This document shows positions 19,232 to 27,709 of a DNA stretch of 34,465 nucleotides, piece after piece (the stretch's first letter is position 1; each line of letters starts with the position of its first letter). The position numbers were made by a program, and so were the translations under genes. The notes beneath the pieces are model-generated. The model ran no database searches. It had not been told where the DNA came from and saw nothing but the letters and a program-made list of their open reading frames with translations. Origin of the DNA: Deltaproteobacteria bacterium (lineage in GTDB: Bacteria > UBA10199 > GCA-002796325 > 1-14-0-20-49-13); NCBI GenBank assembly GCA_016180865.1, contig JACPAJ010000060.1:1-34465 (forward strand), read 5' to 3'.

Positions 19232-19254
19232 AAAATTTTGCAAAGCAAAATTTT
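19232..19254. repeat. Perfect 10-bp-arm inverted repeat just upstream of tRNA-Ala
   Basis: AAAATTTTGC-AAA-GCAAAATTTT. Confidence 0.85.
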
Positions 19255-19272
19255 GCCCGCCAACGGTTTAGT

Positions 19273-19307
19273 GCTTGCCCGCCATGTAGTAGTGGCGGGG
19301 CGGGCGA
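19273..19307. repeat. GC-rich repeat of the TGCYTGCCCGCC...AGTAGTGGCGGGG family
   Basis: TGCTTGCCCGCCATGTAGTAGTGGCGGGGCGGGCG; related to rlmN 28032-28060 and hutI 30311-30363. Confidence 0.65.
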
Positions 19308-19336
19308 CTATGACACCATCTGACTATCGCACCGAC

Positions 19337-19386
19337 TCCAACATTTCAAGCGTTATTTCATTGGGCCGATTTACGACAATTATGAA
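19337..19386 (-). pseudogene. Remnant copy of the 3' end of the HAD gene at 21026
   Basis: Minus strand reads IIVVNRPNEITLEMLESVR*, versus HAD C-terminus DIVVNRLDEITLEMLNYVIQGS; 20-nt identical core CATTTCAAGCGTTATTTCAT at 19342-19361 and 21053-21072. Confidence 0.65.
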
Positions 19387-19399
19387 AGAATATGAGATT

Positions 19400-20980
19400 T
19401 TATTTAAAACCGCAGCTTTTGCCGTCAAGTAGCGGTTTGGTTCTAACCCATTCTTCTTGGGGCAGTTTCAAGGCGTAAAGTACGCCCGCTTCCCAGCCGT
19501 CTGGCAGGTCAGCTGACAGGGGGTTTTGTTTTATCGTATGCAATATTATATCACGCATGGCCTCCGGCGAGGCATTTGATGCAGCAATAGAATCCCTTGC
19601 ACCGCGTATCAGCCGGGCCACCTGCCACTCCATTGTTTCTTCCGGAACACTGCCGCTCTCTGCCAATTCAAACGCCTTTCGCATGTCAAGCGGCCTTCCT
19701 GTTTTTGTAACATAGATGAGATCATCTAACGGAACAAATCTGCATTTGGGGAGCACCGCATAAATAGTTCCAATTTGAACGCCTGTGGCTGGATTATAAA
19801 AGACAACAGGGGATCTCAAATCAATCTGTTTGCTGGGGCTGCTGCGCAAGGCTACTTTTTGCCCCGGTTTAAAAGACATCAATCTATCAGAAGATCGGAA
19901 TTTCATAAACGGCCATTCCCATACATTAGGGACATTATAAGGTAAACGCCATACGGTTACCGGAGTTATCTCTTTGCCGTTTTTATCATGGATTTTTGGC
20001 AGCCTGCATTTTTCATCGTCTTCGTCATACGGAATAAGCCAGAAAACATCTCTGCTATTTTTCCCTTTAAGATTTGGTTCTATGAATTCCCATTCGCATT
20101 CTTCATACGAACGATATTTTTGTGAGAATCGAGGGCAATAATCGAAATCGCTGGATTCTGTATAGTCTTCAATGCCATCGTTATTGAAGTCTAAAGCGCT
20201 TGCAGTTGGTTTGACATCAACTTGTAAGACTCTTGGTTTTGGTGCTGCAGGATGGGACACATTAACTCCTTCAACCCTATCAAACCAATGACTAGCATGA
20301 TTTTCAGAGGAATTGCAAGCAGAAAATAGATCGGCAAGGTTATGCCTCTGACTTGCTCTTTTTAATTCATATGAATATTCGGAGCCAACAAAATACATTT
20401 TTAAAATTTTTTCTATAACTTTCTCTTCCTCATTTGGCTTGATTAAACCGTTTTTTATTATACCCGTAATTTCAAAGAGTTTATGCAGTCCTTCATGAAG
20501 GAGGGTAACCTCGCTATAAGTCATTGGGAAATCCTTAAACGCCCGGCAACTACCTAATTCCATAGCTAATCCTGGATTAAGGAATATGCAATCCTGATCA
20601 TTTTGCGAGGAGCAGGCTTCGTATCTTCCCGCCTTGACTTTAAGCCTTCCGTTTTTCTTTACAATGAAGTCTTCGGATCTTCCCCAGCTTGCCATTTTGA
20701 ATTCGTCTTTTACCGCTTCGAATCTATTCAATAGCCCTTTTTCCCCATTTAGTTGCTTTATCGCTTGACGAAGTCTTTTATCATCTTCTATATAGGTAGA
20801 CAGACCTAATAAGAACGCTTCACACCAATGCTGGCTATCAATTGCCTTTACCGCAAAATCAATATAACTATCTAATATTGCTTGGTTTATTGAAGCGTTT
20901 GCGACGGTGGTAATTTCTTCATTAGATTGCGGCGGATAAGCCCCCAAGGCTAAAAGTTCAATGGGCATCTTGCCGCACAT
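19400..20980 (-). CDS. Putative HExxH metallopeptidase-like protein with a Ca-binding-like DxNxDG loop
   Basis: 526-aa ORF; TLLHEGLHKLFE (HExxH) and LDFNNDGIEDYTES; Cys-rich; no family recognised. Confidence 0.6.
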   Translation of the reverse strand: MCGKMPIELLALGAYPPQSNEEITTVANASINQAILDSYIDFAVKAIDSQHWCEAFLLGLSTYIEDDKRLRQAIKQLNGEKGLLNRFEAVKDEFKMASWGRSEDFIVKKNGRLKVKAGRYEACSSQNDQDCIFLNPGLAMELGSCRAFKDFPMTYSEVTLLHEGLHKLFEITGIIKNGLIKPNEEEKVIEKILKMYFVGSEYSYELKRASQRHNLADLFSACNSSENHASHWFDRVEGVNVSHPAAPKPRVLQVDVKPTASALDFNNDGIEDYTESSDFDYCPRFSQKYRSYEECEWEFIEPNLKGKNSRDVFWLIPYDEDDEKCRLPKIHDKNGKEITPVTVWRLPYNVPNVWEWPFMKFRSSDRLMSFKPGQKVALRSSPSKQIDLRSPVVFYNPATGVQIGTIYAVLPKCRFVPLDDLIYVTKTGRPLDMRKAFELAESGSVPEETMEWQVARLIRGARDSIAASNASPEAMRDIILHTIKQNPLSADLPDGWEAGVLYALKLPQEEWVRTKPLLDGKSCGFK

Positions 20981-21025
20981 TTCACTTATATTATCGGCAG
21001 TTTTAGAAAAAAGTTGCGCCTTTTT

Positions 21026-21706
21026 TTAGCTTCCTTGGATAACATAGTTGAGCATTTCAAGCGTTATTTCATCGAGCCTGTTGACCACGATATCCGCCAT
21101 TGACATATCCTGTCCGCATTCAAGGAGCGAGTTTTTTACGCCGATTGCAAGCATTTTAGCGCTTTTAGCGGCGATTAGGCCGTTAGTTGAATCTTCAAGC
21201 ACCGCGCAGTGTTTTGGATCGACCTGAAGCTTCTTTGCCGCCAGCAAAAAGCAGTCCGGAGCCGGTTTTGGGTTTAAAACGTCATCTCCCGTAACGGCAG
21301 CCTCAAAAAAATCGTTTAATTTAAATTGGGCAATAACTTCATTCACATATTCAGTCACGCCGGATGAAGCCAGCGCACGTTTAAAACCCCACTTCTTTAC
21401 ATTTTCCACCAGCTCAAAAAGCCCGGGCATCGGCTGCACGCCTTTGTTCACAAGTTCCATAAAATACGCGTTGCGATGCCGCGTCAGCTCTTCAACATCA
21501 ACGGCCATCTTGAATTCATCAGCCAAAAGACGCATTATTTCTTTGATGCGCATTCCGTAAATTTTCTGCCTCAGCTCCCCTTCAATTTTCGGCGCTTTAA
21601 TTCCAAAATCTTTAAGCGCTTTTTCATAGGCCTCGAAATGCAGCGGAGAGCTGTTAGCCATCAAATCATCTAAATCAAATATGATCGCTTTTATCATATC
21701 GGCCAA
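21026..21706 (-). CDS. HAD-superfamily hydrolase (beta-phosphoglucomutase-like)
   Basis: KAIIFDLDDLMANSSPLHFEAYEKAL, ALASSG, KPAPDCFLLAAKKL, CAVLEDSTNGLIAAKSA. Confidence 0.9.
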   Translation of the reverse strand: MADMIKAIIFDLDDLMANSSPLHFEAYEKALKDFGIKAPKIEGELRQKIYGMRIKEIMRLLADEFKMAVDVEELTRHRNAYFMELVNKGVQPMPGLFELVENVKKWGFKRALASSGVTEYVNEVIAQFKLNDFFEAAVTGDDVLNPKPAPDCFLLAAKKLQVDPKHCAVLEDSTNGLIAAKSAKMLAIGVKNSLLECGQDMSMADIVVNRLDEITLEMLNYVIQGS

Positions 21707-21766
21707 CCTATATTACGAAACCCGCCGCCAAATAAAAACAAATTTTTAGCGAGGTTTGCGATTTTA

Positions 21767-22987
21767 TTAAAAATTCCATAAAAGGTTAAAAAACCTGTTT
21801 GCGGAAACGATGCAAACTTTTTTTGAAATCATTTTAAATATATCCGGTTGAAACACTACCTGAACAGCAGGCACATTGCCGCTTCTTTCGCTAAAGAATT
21901 TTAAATTGGCATCTAAATTAGAATCTGCGTTCTTTGCCTCGATCAACAGCCTTGGTTCTCCGTCAGAGGCAATCAAAAAATCAACTTCATGCCGTTGTTT
22001 ATCGCGCAAATAATAGAGTTCAACCTTTTGCCATCCGCCGTCATTTATAAATTCACAAAATGTTTTTAACTGAATTGCCATAAAATTTTCAAATCTTCCT
22101 CCAGCATCTTTTACGCGTGTCCAGTCATAAAAGTAGACCTTTGGCTCTTTCGAGAGCGCATATTTAATGTTTTTGCTGTATGGCCGGACCACAGTTATAA
22201 TATAAAGTTTTTCAAGCGCCTTTATGAGGGAACGTGCGGTATCATACGCACAACCGATGTCGGTTTTTAAATTATTCAGCGAAAAAGGCGAGCCAATGCG
22301 CGCCGGCAATAGTTCAATAGCATGTTCAACACGGTTAAAATCCGAAATTTTAGACAGGTCCCTGAGGTCTTCCCTTATTATTCTTTGGTTGTATTCTTCA
22401 TGCCACAGATTAAGAGCCCGATCCGACTGTTTTATGAGCGGTTCCGGAAAACCGCTGTAATTAATCAGCGCGTCAAGAGTAGATTGTTTTAACGATACGG
22501 AAGAAAAAACTTCAAAATTAATATCCAGCTTGGTATTTGGTTTTGGGAGAACACATTCAAGTTCATTTGGCGTGACCGGCGCCATATGCAGAAGATGGTA
22601 TCTTCCAAGCATGCTGTCGCCGGAGCGCTGAAAAAGTTCAAGGCGGGCGCTGCCAGTTACTAAAAAATTAAATTCGCTTCCGAAAGAATCGTAATAGCCC
22701 TTTAAAAGATTTTTCCAGTTCGTAATCTTATGAATTTCGTCAAAAACAATGCGCGACCCTTTTCCGGATGTCCTTGCAGCGGTCTCAAAAAAATTCGGGT
22801 CAGCCCTGAATTTTCGCCGAACTTTTTCATCATCCCAGTTGTAATAAAGACTACTATGCCCGGTTTCATGTAACCATTCTTTGGCTTCTGTAGTCTTGCC
22901 AGTCTGCCTTGGCCCCGCTAAGAGGATCATTTTGTCTGAAAGCAAAGAATCTTTAATTAATTCATGTATTAATCTCTCTATTTTCAT
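21767..22987 (-). CDS. AAA+ ATPase with DUF4143-like C-terminus
   Basis: MILLAGPRQTGKTTEAKEWL Walker A, RIVFDEIHKITNWKNLLKGYYD, FLVTGSARLELFQRSGDSMLGRYHLLHMAPVTPNEL; start at MKIERLIHEL rather than the ORF-track start 23044. Confidence 0.88.
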   Translation of the reverse strand: MKIERLIHELIKDSLLSDKMILLAGPRQTGKTTEAKEWLHETGHSSLYYNWDDEKVRRKFRADPNFFETAARTSGKGSRIVFDEIHKITNWKNLLKGYYDSFGSEFNFLVTGSARLELFQRSGDSMLGRYHLLHMAPVTPNELECVLPKPNTKLDINFEVFSSVSLKQSTLDALINYSGFPEPLIKQSDRALNLWHEEYNQRIIREDLRDLSKISDFNRVEHAIELLPARIGSPFSLNNLKTDIGCAYDTARSLIKALEKLYIITVVRPYSKNIKYALSKEPKVYFYDWTRVKDAGGRFENFMAIQLKTFCEFINDGGWQKVELYYLRDKQRHEVDFLIASDGEPRLLIEAKNADSNLDANLKFFSERSGNVPAVQVVFQPDIFKMISKKVCIVSANRFFNLLWNF

Positions 22988-23012
22988 ATTGGAAATATTA
23001 ACATAACACCAT

Positions 23013-23032
23013 AAAAAAGTAAATACTTTTTT
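23013..23032. repeat. Perfect inverted repeat upstream of the ATPase gene
   Basis: AAAAAAGTA-AA-TACTTTTTT. Confidence 0.8.
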
Positions 23033-23054
23033 ATAGGATGCCATAAAAAAGCTT

Positions 23055-23093
23055 AATAACTAACAATAATAACTAACAAAAATAACTAACAAG
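23055..23093. repeat. Three tandem 13-bp repeats AATAACTAACAAN
   Basis: Identical 12-mers AATAACTAACAA starting at 23055, 23068 and 23081. Confidence 0.92.
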
Positions 23094-23384
23094 ACGGAGT
23101 CAGAGATTTATAAATTTAATGCATCTCAGATTTGCTCCGTAACGGGTGGTTGTGCAACTAACTTTTGACATTGCCGATAACTACGTGGTAGAAGGCGCTC
23201 CGATGAGCGCATTAACCGGATATATAGGCCAGACGTATGGATACGTGACGCCCCGACAAGATTATTACGGGGAGAGCGTGAAGTACACCACCTATAGATA
23301 TTCCACAGTTCCGCCGGATTGCAGCAAAACACCTATAAGGGAAATATTTGATATCAAACACCGGTTTGAACACTGCCTGTTGAA

Positions 23385-25103
23385 CTACAATTTTCCCAAG
23401 ACAAAACTTTGAACATCCTCAGCTATTTTATCAACCTCTTTAAGTAAGCTATCCGCCTTTTTGCGGACGTCCGCCGCCCACTTCTTATCAGTAAGCGTTT
23501 TTAAATTTATCAGCACATTATAATACGCGCCGTGCGCGGCCGCGCTGGCCATTAATGCCGCAACGCCGGCATCCGAAAGCGAATTCTGATTGCCATGTTC
23601 GGCAACGGTTTCGGCGATTTTTGCCGCCTCCACGGATTTTTCAAGCACAGATAATGGCACAAGCGTTGCACCCTTTGTCGCCTCTTCAACTGCGGCCACA
23701 CGTGCGGTTTTTTCGGCATCGCTTCCCTTCGGCATGGAAAAACACGCCATCACCTTATTAAAAGCCTCGGTATCATCATCAACCGCCTTAATCATAAAAT
23801 CTTTTATCTTTTGCGCGTCGATTCCAAGGCGCTCCATCTCGGCATTAAATTTTTCATAACCCTTCTTATTGTGCGTCAGCGCGGCAACCATGGAAGTCAA
23901 AGCCGCGGACAGCGAACCCGCCAGCGCCGCAACGCTCCCGCCGCCCGGCGCGGGCGAATTGCGCGAAAGTTCGTTTGCAAAATCTTTTACGGTCATATTT
24001 ATGAGCATTTTTGCCCCCTCTCCCTCACCCTCTCCCACAAGGGGAGAGGGAACAGTTGATCTGTCGAATTGATATTCAATTATCTTCTTGGCCGAATCAA
24101 ACGTTGCAACGTCATTCAAACCCAAAGACATCGCCGCGATATTTATAATATCTTCTTCCGGAATTCCGGCGGTCTCATTCTGTTTTTTTAGATAATAAAG
24201 GCCGGTTTCTATCATTGCTTGTTTTGGAACCATGCCGACTATTTCGCTTCCGGTTACACGCAGCCCAAGCTTTTCCGCCTCCTTCACCGCGGCATCAAAA
24301 ACCACATGCGCCGGAGTCACATGAAAATCGGTGAGGTTGATTGTTATCTGCGCTCTTTTATATTCCGGAATGAACCAGCCTGTTGCCTTGCATTCTTTAA
24401 AAAGGCCGGGGACATACACCGAATTGCCGTTTTTATCGACAACTTTATTGCCATGCACATCGCGTTTCAGCCGGCCCCGTTCGCGAAGCGTAAAAGCAAT
24501 CTCTTTGGCTTTGGCTGTGCTTGTTGTGTTAAGATTAATATTATAAGCTATCAAAAACTGCCTCGCGCCGATAACAGTTGCGCCTGTTTTAGCAACACGG
24601 TCATCAAATTTGGCCGGGCCAAAGTCAGGGCGCCATTCGGGCTTTTTTAACTTTTCGGCAAACGCCTCATATTCACCCGCGCGGATATCGGCAAGATTTT
24701 TACGCTCATGCCTTGTTGCAGCATGTTCATAAAGATAAACGGGAATTTTTAATTCTTCGCCAATTCGCCGCCCTAACTTTCGCGCAAGCTCCGCACATTC
24801 TTCCATCGTCACGTTGGATATAGGCACGAACGGGCAGACATCCGTTGCACCCTGCCTTGGATGTTCTCCTTTGTGGGCACGCATATCTATTACTTCTGCG
24901 GCTTTCTTTATCGCGCAAAAAGCTGCATCCAAAACTGCTTTCGGCGAACCGGCAAAGGTTACAACAGTCCGGTTTGTTGCGGCTCCCGGATCAACATCCA
25001 AAAGCCTGACGCCATTCACGCGTTTAATTTCAGCGCAGATTGCATCTATTTTGGCCTTATCTCTGCCTTCGCTGAAATTTGGCACGCATTCGACAAGTTT
25101 CAT
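23385..25103 (-). CDS. Bifunctional glutamate formimidoyltransferase / formimidoyl-THF cyclodeaminase
   Basis: N-terminal ECVPNFSEGRDKAKI...MRAHKGEHPRQGATDVCPFVPI; C-terminal cyclodeaminase NSPAPGGGSVAALAGSLSAALTSMVAALT. Confidence 0.95.
   Translation of the reverse strand: MKLVECVPNFSEGRDKAKIDAICAEIKRVNGVRLLDVDPGAATNRTVVTFAGSPKAVLDAAFCAIKKAAEVIDMRAHKGEHPRQGATDVCPFVPISNVTMEECAELARKLGRRIGEELKIPVYLYEHAATRHERKNLADIRAGEYEAFAEKLKKPEWRPDFGPAKFDDRVAKTGATVIGARQFLIAYNINLNTTSTAKAKEIAFTLRERGRLKRDVHGNKVVDKNGNSVYVPGLFKECKATGWFIPEYKRAQITINLTDFHVTPAHVVFDAAVKEAEKLGLRVTGSEIVGMVPKQAMIETGLYYLKKQNETAGIPEEDIINIAAMSLGLNDVATFDSAKKIIEYQFDRSTVPSPLVGEGEGEGAKMLINMTVKDFANELSRNSPAPGGGSVAALAGSLSAALTSMVAALTHNKKGYEKFNAEMERLGIDAQKIKDFMIKAVDDDTEAFNKVMACFSMPKGSDAEKTARVAAVEEATKGATLVPLSVLEKSVEAAKIAETVAEHGNQNSLSDAGVAALMASAAAHGAYYNVLINLKTLTDKKWAADVRKKADSLLKEVDKIAEDVQSFVLGKL
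24014..24052. repeat. Palindromic repeat in the inter-domain linker of FTCD
   Basis: CCCCCTCTCCCTCACCCTCTCCCACAAGGGGAGAGGGAA; CCCTCTCCC / GGGGAGAGGG arms; translated VPSPLVGEGEGEG. Confidence 0.85.
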
Positions 25104-25117
25104 AAATTGGCATCCTT

Positions 25118-25138
25118 GCTAAGTGTCCGACACTTAGC
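25118..25138. promoter_or_regulatory. Palindrome upstream of FTCD (candidate operator)
   Basis: GCTAAGTGTC-C-GACACTTAGC, 15 bp upstream of the FTCD ATG (25103, minus); related palindrome upstream of hutI. Confidence 0.5.
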
Positions 25139-25396
25139 AGATGACACATCCAACATCCAGCCAATTTTTATAGGGTAATTTTTTACCGGCCACGGCTGAT
25201 TTTTGACACCAGCACTTTTCATATATTTCAACCACTTAACAATAACTGTAGTTGTTTTTGACGATTTGCACGATAAAAGCATTATACGTCTGATGTAAAT
25301 CCTTAATTTTCTTTCATTATTTCATTTGGTTCATGGCACATAATATGCTACATTAAGTCTACAAATATTATAAAACAAATAAAAAAGGGGGGGGAT

Positions 25397-27643
25397 ATGA
25401 ATATAAAAAGAATTTTGGTTATGGTTACGGTTACCGCCAGCGCGGCAGCTTTCTTCGCTTTTGGGTGCGGAGGGGGCGGCAGTAACAGCACAAGCACCGG
25501 CACAACCGGCAGCCTAACGGAAGCCGTTGAAATCGCAAGCCAGGTGTCACTGGTAGAAGCGCAGGATGTTGCGGCGGCATCGCTTACAGCTCCGCTGAAA
25601 GGATTCAAGGCTTTGCTTTCTAAAGCAGCGCCGACAAGCGGCGCATATGTGGACGATCCTCTCAATATGTGGGTGGATGACAGCTCCATGCAAGCGCTGG
25701 ATCTTATAAATGAAATTTTGTGTTCTTTTGACCAGACAGGATATGCGGACATGGTTGGCCAGGGACCTTATCTTGCAATCGTAAGCTTTACAGATTGCGC
25801 ATCGGACTCGGCAGACAAATCAAGCGATGTAGGAAACCAGTCAAGCAGCGAAATTGAAGAGCTGGAAACATGGACTGTTGAATCGAGCCTTGCAGATGGC
25901 GTACAGACAGTTAAAGCATGGATTCCCACAAGCGAGCAGATGGGGCCCGGTGAAGAAATCAAAATGGTAATTCATGCCAAGGCAACTATTACAGCTGGAG
26001 TGAGCGACGAAAATCCGTTCGGCCTCTTTAGAATGGATTTCGCTATGTTAGATGAAGCGGAGACAACTCCCTACGCAAATATTTATCTGGAGAGCGTGGA
26101 AACTTCGGACGGCCAGGTGGAGCTTCAGTTCTCAATGACCGGCGCTGATGGTTCGCCAATGGCTAATTTTGCAGAGTCCGTCCATGTCGTTATGGATGCG
26201 GACGGCACAACAGGCCATGCTTCCGCCGCGCACCAGTTCGAAGATGAGGCGTCCGGATATTCCGAAGATGTAGCCTATAATGTGGCGTTTGACGAAAATA
26301 AATATCTGTCATCTAAAGGCGAAGGAACCGATAGCTGCCTGGACAGAAAAAACTTTGATTCTTATATCTATAGATACGGAGTTTACAAAGCTGACGGCAG
26401 CCGGCTTGATTCTTCAAATCCCGGCTTCAGCGTAAAGTACGATAACGGCGGCGAACTGGTATGGGGTTTTGCAGGCTATTATGGAATATGGCTGCCCGAA
26501 GAAGTAACGCTTGAAAGCGGGCTTACGCTGACAAGAGCGGATGGAAGCGCTTCAAGCGGCCTTACGTACACAACCGTTGTGGCTCCCGGCAAGCTGATGA
26601 TCCACACGAAAGATTCGGATGTGCTTGGAAGCTTTCTCGACGACACGTTTTATTATTGGGATAACGCCAATTTCATTGTTACATGGAACGGCACAAATCT
26701 TGTAAAGACGCAGGAGGAAATGTGCGACGAAAACGGATGCCAGCAAACAGATATCGAAGATGAAGCGGTTGCTCTAGTCGCCGGTTCATGGGTTAGTTTC
26801 TGGAAAGACGGCCTCGGCTCGATATTCTTTGAAGTGCCGGCAGGAGGACTCAGCAATTCTACTGTAGTAGGCATCGATAAGAGCGTAATAGCAACCGCGG
26901 AAGATGTGGGAGATGACCCGATACAGCTCTTCTGTTTCAATAGCTGCCTGCAGCCGAATCTTACCGCAGACCAGCTGTCATGGATAGAAAGCCCGTTCTT
27001 CCCGGACAGCTTTGATCTTGCTGCGCCATATATTTATACTCTTGACCCGGCTGATATGACATTAAAGGGCGCTGCTGATGCAGAAATAGCCCCGGTGGCC
27101 GGCCTTACTGCCGCCGAAGTAATGGGATGGGGCGCTTCTTCGGGCCCGATGGTTACAAGCACAGCCGGCATGGCAGACACAGGAGCAGTTTGGAGCGCGG
27201 ATACTTATTACTCGTGGGAGACCGGAATTCAAAGCTGGAACAAATTCGCGGGCCTCATTGATGAAAGTGGAAATCCAGTAGCGTTCGATCCTCCGACCAT
27301 GTTTGCATACACGCATACCGACGGCGAAAAATACATGCTTGATTATTCCGGATTCGGCGAATTAAACGGAGTGCCATGGTCGCGGATCGAAGGAACCGAT
27401 TTATGGGTGCCTCTATTCAGCATACCGGACGGCACGGAAGTTACGGCGAACAACGTAACATATTATGTCCGCGCTTTGGAAGGATCGCAGAGAATGCAGG
27501 AATTGGATCTATCCCAATGCAGCGAGCTTGAAACCGAAGAACTCTCCGCTCCCGATACTGATTACGTTGACCCTGCAATCGGCGCTCAACCGGAAGTTAC
27601 AGCAGACCCAGCGGTGATAAAAGGAGAACTCGCGGGAAGCTAA
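25397..27643 (+). CDS. Large putative lipoprotein of unknown function
   Basis: Signal peptide with lipobox-like FFAFGC|GGGGSNS; 748 aa, acidic, repetitive beta-rich; G-rich SD-like run before ATG. Confidence 0.8.
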   Translation: MNIKRILVMVTVTASAAAFFAFGCGGGGSNSTSTGTTGSLTEAVEIASQVSLVEAQDVAAASLTAPLKGFKALLSKAAPTSGAYVDDPLNMWVDDSSMQALDLINEILCSFDQTGYADMVGQGPYLAIVSFTDCASDSADKSSDVGNQSSSEIEELETWTVESSLADGVQTVKAWIPTSEQMGPGEEIKMVIHAKATITAGVSDENPFGLFRMDFAMLDEAETTPYANIYLESVETSDGQVELQFSMTGADGSPMANFAESVHVVMDADGTTGHASAAHQFEDEASGYSEDVAYNVAFDENKYLSSKGEGTDSCLDRKNFDSYIYRYGVYKADGSRLDSSNPGFSVKYDNGGELVWGFAGYYGIWLPEEVTLESGLTLTRADGSASSGLTYTTVVAPGKLMIHTKDSDVLGSFLDDTFYYWDNANFIVTWNGTNLVKTQEEMCDENGCQQTDIEDEAVALVAGSWVSFWKDGLGSIFFEVPAGGLSNSTVVGIDKSVIATAEDVGDDPIQLFCFNSCLQPNLTADQLSWIESPFFPDSFDLAAPYIYTLDPADMTLKGAADAEIAPVAGLTAAEVMGWGASSGPMVTSTAGMADTGAVWSADTYYSWETGIQSWNKFAGLIDESGNPVAFDPPTMFAYTHTDGEKYMLDYSGFGELNGVPWSRIEGTDLWVPLFSIPDGTEVTANNVTYYVRALEGSQRMQELDLSQCSELETEELSAPDTDYVDPAIGAQPEVTADPAVIKGELAGS

Positions 27644-27675
27644 CTTGACAAAAGTTCAGCATAAGCCTTATATAA

Positions 27676-27705
27676 AAGGCCGTCTCCTATGGAGGCGGCC
27701 TTTTT
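27676..27705 (+). terminator. Rho-independent terminator after the lipoprotein gene, abutting rlmN
   Basis: AAGGCCGTCTCC-TAT-GGAGGCGGCC followed by TTTTT. Confidence 0.88.
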
Positions 27706-27709
27706 AATT

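Noticed and set aside
23055-23093. 13-bp repeats as a CRISPR array
   Set aside because: Units are contiguous and far too short with no spacers; no cas genes in the window.
23095-23139. CGGAG...GAGAT...ATCTC...CTCCG nested stem as a possible small RNA
   Set aside because: Stems of only 5 bp with large bulges; no promoter or terminator support.
23146-23412. 88-aa plus-strand ORF starting at GTG, and the opposing 68-aa ORF at 23126-23332
   Set aside because: No SD, no recognisable domain, overlaps the FTCD end; insufficient evidence for coding.
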